Assembly: GCF_900199545.1 (NCBI RefSeq)
Contig: NZ_LT962671.1
Coordinates: forward strand, 918,814-982,813
DNA length: 64,000 nt
DNA from: Raoultibacter massiliensis
Lineage (GTDB): Bacteria > Actinomycetota > Coriobacteriia > Coriobacteriales > Eggerthellaceae
Direction of reading: 5' to 3'
The stretch's first letter is position 1. Each line of letters begins with the position of its first letter. The position numbers and the translations under genes were made by a program. Under the pieces are notes generated by a model that was not told the DNA's origin, did not search any database, and saw nothing but the letters and a program-made list of their open reading frames with translations. Shown here in pieces: positions 27,599 through 34,354 of the stretch.

Positions 27599-28243
27599 CT
27601 AAAGGCGCCTGAAAACGGCAACAACTTTTCCAGCGATGGAGCAATCGGTCGTAATGATGGGATCCATTGACGAATTCTCGGGCTGCAGGCGAATATGGTC
27701 CGACTCCTTGTAGAAGCGCTTAACCGTCGCCCCGTCGTCCATGATGGCCACCACGATGTCGCCGTTATTGGCCGTGGGCTGTTCTTTGACGACAACGTAA
27801 TCACCGCTGTTGATGCCCGCTTCGATCATGGAATCGCCGCGGACGGAGAGCAGGAACGCCGCTGCGTCGCCGACGATTTCAGTGGGAAGGGTGATGGTAT
27901 CGGTGATGTTCTCTTCCGCAAGAATGGGGGAGCCGGCTGCGACATCGCCGACAAGGGGAAGGTTCACCAAGTTTCCGAACGCAGGCTGGACGATATCGTC
28001 GAAGCCGGAACCCGCAGGATCGTCGAGCTGATAAGTGAGGGCGATTGAGCGCGACTTCAGGGGATCGCGTTTGATGAGGCCCTTGTCTTCAAGCGCCTTG
28101 AGATGGACATGAACCGTCGAAGGGGAGGAGAGACCCAGGCTTTGACACACTTCACGCACGGTGGGGCCGTATCCCTTCTCGCGAATGCAATCCTCGATGC
28201 AATCGAGAACCGCCTGCTGGCGCTTTGTGACTTTTTCTGCCAT
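27599..28243 (-). CDS. lexA: SOS repressor LexA
   Basis: Transcriptional repressor that self-cleaves when RecA is activated. The 214-residue protein has the winged helix-turn-helix (TVREVCQSLGLSSPSTVHVHL), the Ala-Gly cleavage bond in VAAGSPIL, catalytic Ser in RGDSMIEAG and Lys in DGATVKRF. The ATG at 28243 is chosen because AAAGGA stands before it. Three SOS boxes lie in the divergent promoter region, so LexA controls itself and the gene opposite. Confidence 0.97.
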   Translation of the reverse strand: MAEKVTKRQQAVLDCIEDCIREKGYGPTVREVCQSLGLSSPSTVHVHLKALEDKGLIKRDPLKSRSIALTYQLDDPAGSGFDDIVQPAFGNLVNLPLVGDVAAGSPILAEENITDTITLPTEIVGDAAAFLLSVRGDSMIEAGINSGDYVVVKEQPTANNGDIVVAIMDDGATVKRFYKESDHIRLQPENSSMDPIITTDCSIAGKVVAVFRRL

Positions 28244-28263
28244 AGGGCTTCCTTTCAAAACTT

Positions 28264-28334
28264 CGAACAAATGTTTGAAAAATATCTTGACATGAACTTT
28301 TGTTCGCCATATAGTATACACGAACAAAGGTTCT
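28264..28334. promoter_or_regulatory. Three LexA boxes in the lexA/SOS-gene divergent promoter
   Basis: Sites of the form CGAAC-N4-GTTCG lie at 28264-28277 (CGAACAAATGTTTG), 28293-28306 (TGAACTTTTGTTCG) and 28321-28334 (CGAACAAAGGTTCT). The middle one fills the 17-base spacer of a good + strand promoter, TTGACA (28287-28292) and TATAGT (28310-28315); the third covers its start point. The first lies just upstream of lexA and probably serves autorepression. Confidence 0.88.
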
Positions 28335-28358
28335 AGGCAAGACCAGGGAGGAACATTT

Positions 28359-28655
28359 ATGAAGAATTTCGAAGCACACTACAGCGTGGTCGGAACAGCC
28401 GCCCTCAAGGTTGACGCCTCTGAACAGCAGATTCAAGCGCCCATTATCGAATTTCCGTTGTCGCATGCTCGCTCAAACGGCCAGCATGCAACGCAGGATC
28501 GTCGCATGAAGATGGTCGATCTGGCGCTCATGCGCGAATTGAGAACGGGAAGCGTCCAAGGAAAAGGCTTCGGCCGCATCGCTCCTTGGCAGTCGGTGTC
28601 TGCCGGCATCATTCTTGCCGCGAGCGCTTTCGCCACTATTTTCATCGGCCTGTAA
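28359..28655 (+). CDS. Small SOS-controlled membrane protein, candidate division inhibitor
   Basis: A 98-residue protein with a soluble N-terminal part and one C-terminal membrane helix (WQSVSAGIILAASAFATIFI). It is not recognised by family. Its promoter is TTGACA-17-TATAGT with one LexA box in the spacer and another over the start point, so it should be one of the most tightly LexA-controlled genes here. GGGAGGA precedes the ATG and a strong terminator follows. Genes placed opposite lexA in other Gram-positive bacteria (yneA, divS, chiZ) encode small membrane division inhibitors. This one lacks a LysM domain, so only position, size and membrane segment argue for such a role. Confidence 0.7.
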   Translation: MKNFEAHYSVVGTAALKVDASEQQIQAPIIEFPLSHARSNGQHATQDRRMKMVDLALMRELRTGSVQGKGFGRIAPWQSVSAGIILAASAFATIFIGL

Positions 28656-28705
28656 TCGACTCATCCGTCTTCCGCGGAAGCTGCGTTCCGCAGGAAGCTG
28701 CGTAC

Positions 28706-28736
28706 GCGCCCCGGTCATCCGGGGCGCATTTCTTTT
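28706..28736 (+). terminator. Terminator of the SOS membrane gene
   Basis: GCGCCCCGG, TCAT loop, CCGGGGCGC, then ATTTCTTTT: nine perfect pairs and a T-rich tail, 50 bases after the stop. Confidence 0.9.
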
Positions 28737-29047
28737 CAGGTGGCTTTCGTTGTCGCCTGATTGTGATTCGCGCGAGGCTGCTGGATTTACGATCGAAATT
28801 GCTCCATGACGGACGCATGCTTCAAATCTCGTTGGTACTATGGTACACTTCCATCATCCAATCGCCGCTGGCGTTGTTCCCGTTGTCAAGGAGAAGGACA
28901 TGCGCATATAACGATTGCCTTCGGGCACCCAAGCAAGAGACAGTATCCTATTGTCGCAAGCGGGTGTGCAATCGTTGTCGCTGGTTCTGTTTTCCGAATT
29001 ACCCTCGCATCGCACTCGCATTGCGCCTTGTTTCAATGGAGGCCGCT
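28737..29047 (+). promoter_or_regulatory. ABC-F gene leader with a three-codon ORF and hairpin
   Basis: Within this 311-base leader a very strong ribosome-binding site (AAGGAGAAGG, 28888-28897) precedes ATG-CGC-ATA-TAA at 28900-28911, which reads Met-Arg-Ile and stops. Directly after it ACGATTGC (28911-28918) pairs with GCAATCGT (28968-28975), and GCACCC (28925-28930) with GGGTGT (28962-28967), giving a two-part hairpin. ABC-F resistance genes are often controlled by antibiotic-stalled leader ORFs, and Met-Arg-Leu is the minimal macrolide-stalling peptide. Function is inferred; an anti-structure hiding the ABC-F start was not found by eye. Confidence 0.45.
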
Positions 29048-30565
29048 ATGTTCATTACGCTGCACGATATTACCTACACATACGAAGATGCGCCGAATTC
29101 CGCTTTGGAAAACCTGTCGGTCACGTTCGCCGATGGTTGGACGGGAATCGTCGGCAGCAACGGTGCTGGCAAAAGCACCTTGCTCAAGTTGCTCTGCGGG
29201 ATCTGTAAGCCAGATTCGGGCTCGATCAGACCGGCTGTTTCGGGAGTCTACTGCGCTCAGGCTACCGAAGACGCTCCAGTGAATCTGCTCGATTTTGCAT
29301 CCGATTACTCGGCAGATGCTGTTCGCCTCAGAACGATGCTCGAATTGGAAGACGATTGGCTCTGGCGATACGATACGCTCTCGCACGGCGAGCGTAAGCG
29401 CATACAGATCGCCTGCGCACTTTCACTTAACCCAGCGGTTGTTTCGCTTGACGAGCCGACAAATCACCTCGATCGGCAAACTCGCGCGGTTTTGCTGGAT
29501 GCTCTCAAAGAATACCGGGGGATCGGGCTTCTGGTTTCTCACGACAGGCTCTTCCTCGACGAGCTGGTTTCCCATTGCCTTTTCCTGGAATCAGGGAAGG
29601 GAACAATGATCCCCGGAGCGTACACCAGCGCGAAAGAGCAGCTTGATCTGCGCGAAAAGACTTCGCGAACCGAGAGAAAAAACGCTCGCGACCAGCTCGC
29701 TCGTGCAAAAACCGAAGCCGCGCGCAGGAAAAACGTGGCAGGCCAAAGCAGTGCGCGACGATCGGGAAGCAAGCTCGACAAACATGATAGCGACGGTCGT
29801 GAAAAACTCCGCCTTGCCGTGTATTCAGGCCAAGATGGAAAGGCGGGGCTCTTGTCTGCCCAAATGGACAAGAAGATCGAGTTTGCTCAGGAAAGACTTG
29901 ACGGAGCCCGCACCAAGAAGATTTACGACAAGCCCCTCGATATCCACGCGGAGCCATCGAAGCGCCGATACGTCGCACATGTGCAGGGCGGCGCCGTGCA
30001 GATGGGAGAGACCCGGCGTTTGCTCTATCCCGACATCTTCGTAGGCCCGACCGATCGCATTGCTCTTCGCGGGCGAAATGGAGCCGGTAAAAGCACGTTT
30101 TTGAAAATGCTGCTTGCGGGGTCTTTCGATCTCGGCGATCGTCTTGTCTATATTCCGCAGGAGGTGACGCCTGAAGAGGGGAGAGAATTTCTCGAAAAGC
30201 TCAAGGGCGGCTCGTCATCGCATCTTGGGGGTGTGCTTTCGATAGTTGCACGTCTCAACTCTCCTCCCGAGCGCATCTTGTCCGGAGAAGAGTTGAGTCC
30301 TGGAGAGCTGAGGAAGGCTATGCTTGCGGTAGGACTGCTTGAAAGCCCGCAGCTTATCGTCATGGACGAACCGACCAACCATCTCGACCTTCCTTCGATA
30401 GAGGCGCTGCAAAACGTGCTGGCGCAGTGCGCGTGCGCTCTTGTTTTGGTATCACATGACGAAGCATTCCTTTCAGCTCTGACGGATATATCCTGGAACT
30501 TCGAGGGGGGAGGGATAGCGGCAGGAGGTTCGTGCAGAGGCGATACGGTTCTCGTCGTATCGTAG
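29048..30565 (+). CDS. ABC-F family ribosome-protection-type ATPase
   Basis: Two ATP-binding cassettes in one chain without membrane segments, the ABC-F layout. Members bind the ribosomal E site and displace antibiotics or rescue translation. Cassette 1 has GSNGAGKSTLLKLL, LSHGERKRIQIACAL and VSLDEPTNHLD. A long basic linker (about residues 190-300) follows. Cassette 2 has RGRNGAGKSTFLKML, LSPGELRKAMLAV and VMDEPTNHLD. Length is 505 residues with the ATG at 29048, supported by GGAGG five bases upstream. The long Lys/Arg-rich linker and attenuator-like leader favour an antibiotic-resistance subtype; the drug class cannot be told. Confidence 0.87.
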   Translation: MFITLHDITYTYEDAPNSALENLSVTFADGWTGIVGSNGAGKSTLLKLLCGICKPDSGSIRPAVSGVYCAQATEDAPVNLLDFASDYSADAVRLRTMLELEDDWLWRYDTLSHGERKRIQIACALSLNPAVVSLDEPTNHLDRQTRAVLLDALKEYRGIGLLVSHDRLFLDELVSHCLFLESGKGTMIPGAYTSAKEQLDLREKTSRTERKNARDQLARAKTEAARRKNVAGQSSARRSGSKLDKHDSDGREKLRLAVYSGQDGKAGLLSAQMDKKIEFAQERLDGARTKKIYDKPLDIHAEPSKRRYVAHVQGGAVQMGETRRLLYPDIFVGPTDRIALRGRNGAGKSTFLKMLLAGSFDLGDRLVYIPQEVTPEEGREFLEKLKGGSSSHLGGVLSIVARLNSPPERILSGEELSPGELRKAMLAVGLLESPQLIVMDEPTNHLDLPSIEALQNVLAQCACALVLVSHDEAFLSALTDISWNFEGGGIAAGGSCRGDTVLVVS

Positions 30566-30611
30566 CAACTGGTTTTTGGTGATTTGTCAAAAGAAAGCAA
30601 AGCGCATTGTG

Positions 30612-30627
30612 ACACAATATGTAGTAT
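30612..30627 (+). promoter_or_regulatory. NrdR-box-like site upstream of nrdR
   Basis: ACACAATATGTAGTAT agrees with 14 of 16 positions of the NrdR box as I recall it (acaCwAtATaTwGtgt). It lies about 35 bases before the nrdR start, so it could give autoregulation. NrdR boxes normally come in pairs; no second copy was found nearby. Confidence 0.5.
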
Positions 30628-30661
30628 GGTAAAGTAACCGAAACACCAACAAAGGAGTATG

Positions 30662-31108
30662 ATGCGCTGTCCTTCATGTGGTTATGCCGAATCAAAAGTC
30701 GTGGACTCGCGCCCCTCGGAAGATGGTGCTTCGATACGGCGAAGAAGGGAATGCCTTGATTGCGGTCGCCGTTTTACCACTTACGAGCGTTTAGGCGACA
30801 ACCCCCTTGTAATCGTGAAGTCAGACGGATCGTCCGAGGCGTATAACCGTGAGAAGCTTTTCAGGGGCGTTCTGATTGCATGTGCGAAACGTCCCATATC
30901 ATCTGAGCAGGTAACGAGCCTGATCGATGATATCGAAGCCGAGCTTCGCAACGATATGAAAAATGAAATCAAATCGAAGGATCTTGGGAACATGGTGCTG
31001 GCTCGTCTTCGCAAGCTCGATGATGTTGCCTACGTGCGCTTTGCAAGCGTGTATAAGGATTTTCAGAACATCGAGGAGTTCGCGACTGCTCTCGAGGGTT
31101 TGGATTAA
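30662..31108 (+). CDS. nrdR: Transcriptional repressor NrdR
   Basis: Zinc-ribbon and ATP-cone repressor of ribonucleotide reductase genes. The N-terminus is the canonical MRCPSCGYAESKVVDSR with a second pair in CLDCGRRFTTYE; the ATP cone begins VIVKSDGSSEAYNREKLFRG. The ATG at 30662 is preferred to the one three bases earlier because of the family start MRCP and better distance from AAAGGAG. The dUTPase gene follows four bases later, so two nucleotide-pool genes are paired. Confidence 0.95.
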   Translation: MRCPSCGYAESKVVDSRPSEDGASIRRRRECLDCGRRFTTYERLGDNPLVIVKSDGSSEAYNREKLFRGVLIACAKRPISSEQVTSLIDDIEAELRNDMKNEIKSKDLGNMVLARLRKLDDVAYVRFASVYKDFQNIEEFATALEGLD

Positions 31109-31111
31109 CCT

Positions 31112-31555
31112 GTGGCTGAAATAGAAGTACCGATTCGCCTTATCGATTCCGGACTCGAAATGCCCGCCTACGCTCATCCGGGAGATGCGGGGCTTGATCT
31201 GCGTTCTTCGACCGACATGTCCTTGGCCCCGTTCGAGCGGGCGCTCGTGCCGACCGGTATCGCCGTGGCCATTCCCGAAGGATACGCGGGATTCGTTGTA
31301 CCTCGCAGCGGCTTGGCGATAAAGCAAGGGCTGTCGATCGTCAACGCCCCTGGTTTGATCGACAGTTGCTACAGAGGCGAAATTAAAGTAATCGCGATAA
31401 ATCTTGACCCTGCTGCAAAGATTGAAATAAAAAGAGGCGATCGTGTTGCGCAGTTGGTGATCATGGCTACACCTGTTGTATCGCTTGCGGCTTGCGACCA
31501 GCTTGAAGAATCGGAGCGTGGTGCGGGCGGCTTTGGAAGCAGCGGTTCGGCATAG
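31112..31555 (+). CDS. dut: Deoxyuridine 5'-triphosphate nucleotidohydrolase (dUTPase)
   Basis: Hydrolyses dUTP to dUMP, keeping uracil out of DNA and feeding dTMP synthesis. The trimeric dUTPase motifs are visible in order: [50 protein letters not shown] and the C-terminal [10 protein letters not shown]. The 147-residue protein starts at a GTG four bases after nrdR. It ends the left-hand + strand block before the regulator and prophage. Confidence 0.95.
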   Translation: MAEIEVPIRLIDSGLEMPAYAHPGDAGLDLRSSTDMSLAPFERALVPTGIAVAIPEGYAGFVVPRSGLAIKQGLSIVNAPGLIDSCYRGEIKVIAINLDPAAKIEIKRGDRVAQLVIMATPVVSLAACDQLEESERGAGGFGSSGSA

Positions 31556-31671
31556 GGCTCGCGGCTGGCCCATATGATGCGGGATAAGCGGGCAAACGCA
31601 GTTTAACTGCAGAAGACCCCCGCTTTCTCGATAAAGGTAGTTTACAAACCACATACGCAGCTGCTACCGAA

Positions 31672-31700
31672 GGAGGCCCCGAAAGGGGCCTCCTAATTTT
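31672..31700 (+). terminator. Rho-independent terminator downstream of dut
   Basis: GGAGGCCCC, GAAA loop, GGGGCCTCC, then TAATTTT. It lies 117 bases after dut. The stretch 31556-31671 has no gene; it contains a short inverted repeat (GGTAG at 31637, CTACC at 31664) and could be a 3' untranslated region or a small RNA. Confidence 0.88.
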
Positions 31701-31725
31701 CATGATACGGCTATCTCAAGGTTGC

Positions 31726-31824
31726 CCTTAGAGTAACTCTAAGGTAATATATACAGCATTAGAGTTACTCTAATGCTGAGCAAACGAAGCAAGTTCAACA
31801 GAGTCAGGGTTAGAGTTACTCTAA
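31726..31824. promoter_or_regulatory. Three TTAGAGT-W-ACTCTAA operators before the MerR gene
   Basis: Perfect palindromes centred on one base lie at 31726-31744 (CCTTAGAGT-A-ACTCTAAGG), 31756-31776 (GCATTAGAGT-T-ACTCTAATGC) and 31810-31824 (TTAGAGT-T-ACTCTAA). The first fills the spacer between TTGCCC (31722) and TAATAT (31745), the position typical for MerR-family activators. Sharing one core strongly suggests one protein, most simply the MerR regulator encoded next. Confidence 0.8.
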
Positions 31825-31915
31825 TGAAAAAAGGAAATGAATCGAGCATTGCCCTCGATTTCCAAAGGCGCATGCGACCGTCACGGAAATGCTGCGCTAT
31901 TCGAAAGGATCGACC

Positions 31916-32326
31916 ATGAGCGAAACGCCGGCGCGAAAAACCTCCTTGGGTGAAACTTCGCCCGAGTATCCGATCAGCGAGGTTTCTGAAATGACCGGGA
32001 TCTCTGCATTCACGATTCGATATTACGATAAGTGCGGATTTTTTCCCGAACTGCGTCGCGGTAAAAACAAGGTTCGCTGGTTTTCGAATCGCGACATCGA
32101 TGCGTTACATCTTGTTGATGCTTTGAGGAAAAGCGGCTTGTCCATCGAAGGCATACAGTATTATGTCAGACTAAGCTTGAAGGGCGATTCGAGTCGCGCT
32201 GAACGCATGGCGATACTTGAAGCGCGTGAAACAGTGCTCGAGTACCAAAGAGAAGAGCTTGAAGAGAGCTTGAAGACCCTCCGCAATGAGTTTGGATGCC
32301 TAAAAAATAAGAATGCGAATTCTTAA
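31916..32326 (+). CDS. MerR-family transcriptional regulator
   Basis: A 136-residue protein with an N-terminal winged helix-turn-helix of MerR type (YPISEVSEMTGISAFTIRYY, then FSNRDIDALHLVDALRKSGLS), and a C-terminal helical dimer region. There is no cysteine array, so a metal sensor is unlikely; the sequence is closer to the aldehyde/electrophile-responsive or orphan members. GAAAGGA precedes the ATG at 31916. Three identical palindromes lie upstream. No target other than itself and possibly the next gene is visible. Confidence 0.88.
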   Translation: MSETPARKTSLGETSPEYPISEVSEMTGISAFTIRYYDKCGFFPELRRGKNKVRWFSNRDIDALHLVDALRKSGLSIEGIQYYVRLSLKGDSSRAERMAILEARETVLEYQREELEESLKTLRNEFGCLKNKNANS

Positions 32327-32467
32327 GCTTTCTAAGGCGTTAAAAGATTGAAAAACGATGACCTAGGAGTCGTTGGAAGTCAAAACGGGGCCTTAGAACG
32401 GCTCTCAGAGCTTTGTTTGTAAAATGCCTGGTCAAAGGCCCGTATTTTGCGTTTGAAAGGAAAACAG

Positions 32468-32899
32468 ATGGCCGACGAGAACAATCTGCCACCGCATACC
32501 CCAAATCAGCAGCAATTTAACTACGATGATGCCCGAGAGCTTCGGTCGGCGCAGAATCTCGTCATTGCGGCCAGCATAACGGGTCCGGTATCGATGATCA
32601 TCGGCGGGGTGTTCCTTGGCGTGATCGGACTTGTGTGCGGAATCCTCGCATTCCGTAAAATCCGAAACCTTATGCGAAACAACGGCCCGATGGCCTTGAT
32701 GGCGAAACGCCTGCAGACTGCGTGCATCGTAGCTTTGGTGGTAACTGCAATAGCGCTTGTATTGAATATTATCTACGTGGTATCGGTTTATCCGTTGATG
32801 ATCGAAGCTCTTGAGACCGGTGATTACTCCAAGTTGTTTCCAGAGGGAGCGGCGCCATCGACTGGCGGTTCGAACAGCGGAAACTCAACATGGGGATAA
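32468..32899 (+). CDS. Small two-helix membrane protein (DUF4190-like)
   Basis: A 143-residue protein: hydrophilic Asn/Gln/Pro-rich N-terminus, two membrane helices (about 33-58 and 78-104) joined by a basic loop FRKIRNLMRNNGPMALMAKR, and a Ser/Gly/Asn-rich tail. The layout resembles DUF4190-type proteins of Actinobacteria; no activity is known. GAAAGGA supports the ATG at 32468. It is the last host gene before the prophage and ends at a small terminator. Confidence 0.7.
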   Translation: MADENNLPPHTPNQQQFNYDDARELRSAQNLVIAASITGPVSMIIGGVFLGVIGLVCGILAFRKIRNLMRNNGPMALMAKRLQTACIVALVVTAIALVLNIIYVVSVYPLMIEALETGDYSKLFPEGAAPSTGGSNSGNSTWG

Positions 32900-32901
32900 A
32901 A

Positions 32902-32922
32902 CGGTGTCAAGACGCCTTTTTC
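32902..32922 (+). terminator. Short terminator after the membrane-protein gene
   Basis: GGTGT and ACGCC (one G-U pair) around CAAG, followed by TTTTT. It precedes the dif-like site by 25 bases. Confidence 0.65.
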
Positions 32923-32946
32923 CGTGGTTCTCCTTTGTAAACACGT

Positions 32947-33007
32947 TTTATTGATAATGCATCTTATGTAAAGCTGGAATAGCTGTAACGGCTGGCTGGG
33001 TTGCGGG
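32947..33007. repeat. attL: dif-like Xer site and left copy of the 50-bp flanking repeat
   Basis: The site reads left arm TTTATTGATAA, six-base centre TGCATC, right arm TTATGTAAAGC. This 11-6-11 layout and the GATAA...TTATGT core fit the actinobacterial dif consensus as I remember it. From the centre (32958) to 33007 the sequence recurs at 38663-38712 with 48 of 50 identical bases. The left arm differs from that of the other copy, as expected if strand exchange took place at the left edge of the centre. Confidence 0.78.
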
Positions 33008-33051
33008 CGTACTCTCCTGCTTACTGCAACGGTAAGTAAAGGAGTTATATT

Positions 33052-33384
33052 ATGCGCGCAAAGGTCTCAGCAGTTTATCTGGGTGTTGTCGAGAACTCGT
33101 TCGTGGACAAGTCCAACGGCGAGACTGTTTTCTACCGTCGTGCGAACTTCTCGGTTCGCGGTACCGCCGATACGTTCATCCTCGCGGTTCCGAAGGATCT
33201 CGATATCTCCGTTCTTAAGGATTATCAGGATTCCTACCTTCTTGTAGATTTTCGTTTTGATCCCAAGTTCAACACTTTCAAAGGACGTTTGGTGAACGTC
33301 TACCCTACCGAGAAGGTCTGGAAGGATGCGCCCTCGCTCTCGCAGAGCGAGGAAAAGGCCGCCGCCGAAGTGCATCCGTTCTAG
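33052..33384 (+). CDS. Phage protein, candidate single-stranded DNA-binding protein
   Basis: A 110-residue soluble protein rich in beta-strand-forming segments and aromatic residues (ENSFVDKSNGETVFYRR, DSYLLVDFRFDPKFNTFKG). First gene of the inovirus, where other filamentous phages and related plasmids place the ssDNA-binding gpV analogue. Size, aromatic content and position support that call, but no decisive motif is seen. AAAGGAG precedes the ATG. Confidence 0.5.
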   Translation: MRAKVSAVYLGVVENSFVDKSNGETVFYRRANFSVRGTADTFILAVPKDLDISVLKDYQDSYLLVDFRFDPKFNTFKGRLVNVYPTEKVWKDAPSLSQSEEKAAAEVHPF

Positions 33385-33395
33385 GGCGGTGCGCG

Positions 33396-33842
33396 ATGCC
33401 TGGGACGAATGCTTCGGTTACGTTCGATTTTAAGAGCTTCGCGAATTATTCCGACGATTATTTTCCGCGCGGTCAGCTCCTGACCTTCGCCGTCAATCCC
33501 TACAACGGTCTCGTTGTCATGGGCTACCAGTCGGGCGAAGTCGCCATGTCCGTCATCGATGATCTGCTTGATCAGGTGTTCGGCGCGCAGGGCTACATAA
33601 GCGCTATGACCGATGCCGATGCGGGCATGTCCGATTTCGTGCGCTACTGCAAGGGCGATCTTGTTTTCGATGACTTCGATGATTGCCCTTTCTGCGGCGA
33701 TAAGCCCGAGTATCGCGACGGCTCCATAACCTGCTGCGGAGGGCATCTCCGGTTCGGCGTTTTCGATAGCGAGCGGCAGGCTATCAAAGCCTGGAACGGC
33801 AGGTGCCTTTTCGTTGCGCGTTCTCCGAAGGTGGTGGCGTGA
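33396..33842 (+). CDS. Phage zinc-ribbon protein, Lar (restriction-alleviation)-like C-terminus
   Basis: A 148-residue protein. The N-terminal 85 residues are not recognised. The C-terminal part holds CPFCGDKPEYRDG, then CCGG and the closing SERQAIKAWNGR. That spacing of cysteines and the Ala-Ile-x-x-Trp-Asn-x-Arg ending match the Lar-type restriction-alleviation zinc-ribbon family of phages. If so it may help the phage against host restriction. The stop overlaps the next ATG (TGATG). Confidence 0.55.
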   Translation: MPGTNASVTFDFKSFANYSDDYFPRGQLLTFAVNPYNGLVVMGYQSGEVAMSVIDDLLDQVFGAQGYISAMTDADAGMSDFVRYCKGDLVFDDFDDCPFCGDKPEYRDGSITCCGGHLRFGVFDSERQAIKAWNGRCLFVARSPKVVA

Positions 33843-34180
33843 TGGGAGTCGAGTTGCTGGAACTCACCGATGGCGAGCGAAGGGATATCGAGGATGTTTA
33901 CGACGGGGTTTCTGATTTCTTATGCGAGTACAACGCTTGCCATGCTATGCGGCTTGTTAGCGTTGAGTTTGAGCTGGACGGATTAGGAGTTGATGGCAAT
34001 GGAAAATGCGTTAGAGGGTGCCTTGTCGACCGCGAGCGCGACAGATGGCTTTTCCCTGACGGAACAGCATCTGACCGATCTGATGACATTGATGGGTTCG
34101 ATGGAGATGACCCTGATATTCATCTTCGTCGCCATCGTCTTGTTGATCGGTTTGGTTTTCGGTCTCTGCATCACTCGTAA
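33842..34180 (+). CDS. Hypothetical phage protein, overlapping the next gene
   Basis: Frame of 112 codons starting at an ATG overlapping the previous stop. The first 50 residues (MGVELLELTDGERRDIEDVY...) look like genuine coding sequence. The rest runs out of frame with the membrane-protein gene at 33993 and reads as an Asp/Arg-rich shadow. Either the gene really extends and overlaps, or its tail has little function. No family recognised. Confidence 0.4.
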   Translation: MGVELLELTDGERRDIEDVYDGVSDFLCEYNACHAMRLVSVEFELDGLGVDGNGKCVRGCLVDRERDRWLFPDGTASDRSDDIDGFDGDDPDIHLRRHRLVDRFGFRSLHHS

Positions 34181-34193
34181 ATGGCATGCTTGA
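33993..34193 (+). CDS. Small phage membrane protein
   Basis: A 66-residue protein with a polar N-terminus (ENALEGALSTASATDGFSLT) and one membrane helix (MTLIFIFVAIVLLIGLVFGL) ending in ITRKWHA. GGAG lies a few bases before the ATG at 33993. Size and topology are those of inovirus minor coat proteins (pVII/pIX-like). It overlaps the preceding frame for most of its length and the next gene by eight bases. Confidence 0.65.
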   Translation: MAMENALEGALSTASATDGFSLTEQHLTDLMTLMGSMEMTLIFIFVAIVLLIGLVFGLCITRKWHA

Positions 34194-34341
34194 TATTTTG
34201 ACGACATATTACGATCAGTCTTTTATAGATTTTTTGGCATCGTTTTTCGGTGCCGCTCCTGCTGGAGTTCTGCTGGCTGTGATCGGCTGGCTGGTCTCTT
34301 TTTTGGTGTACGCCGCAATCAGTTTGTTCAAACGAGTGTAG
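34186..34341 (+). CDS. Tiny phage membrane protein (51 aa), minor-coat-like
   Basis: Starts at an ATG inside the end of the previous gene (TGGCATGCTTGA). The product begins MLDILTTYYDQSFIDFLA, has a membrane helix (AGVLLAVIGWLVSFLVYAAI) and ends FKRV. One hydrophobic helix with a basic C-terminus fits a minor capsid protein. The major coat gene follows 13 bases later. Confidence 0.6.
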   Translation: MLDILTTYYDQSFIDFLASFFGAAPAGVLLAVIGWLVSFLVYAAISLFKRV

Positions 34342-34354
34342 GAAGGAGAAAGAT

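Noticed and set aside
31556..31671. Possible tRNA or riboswitch after dut
   Set aside because: Searched by eye for a cloverleaf and known aptamer cores; only a weak inverted repeat was found.
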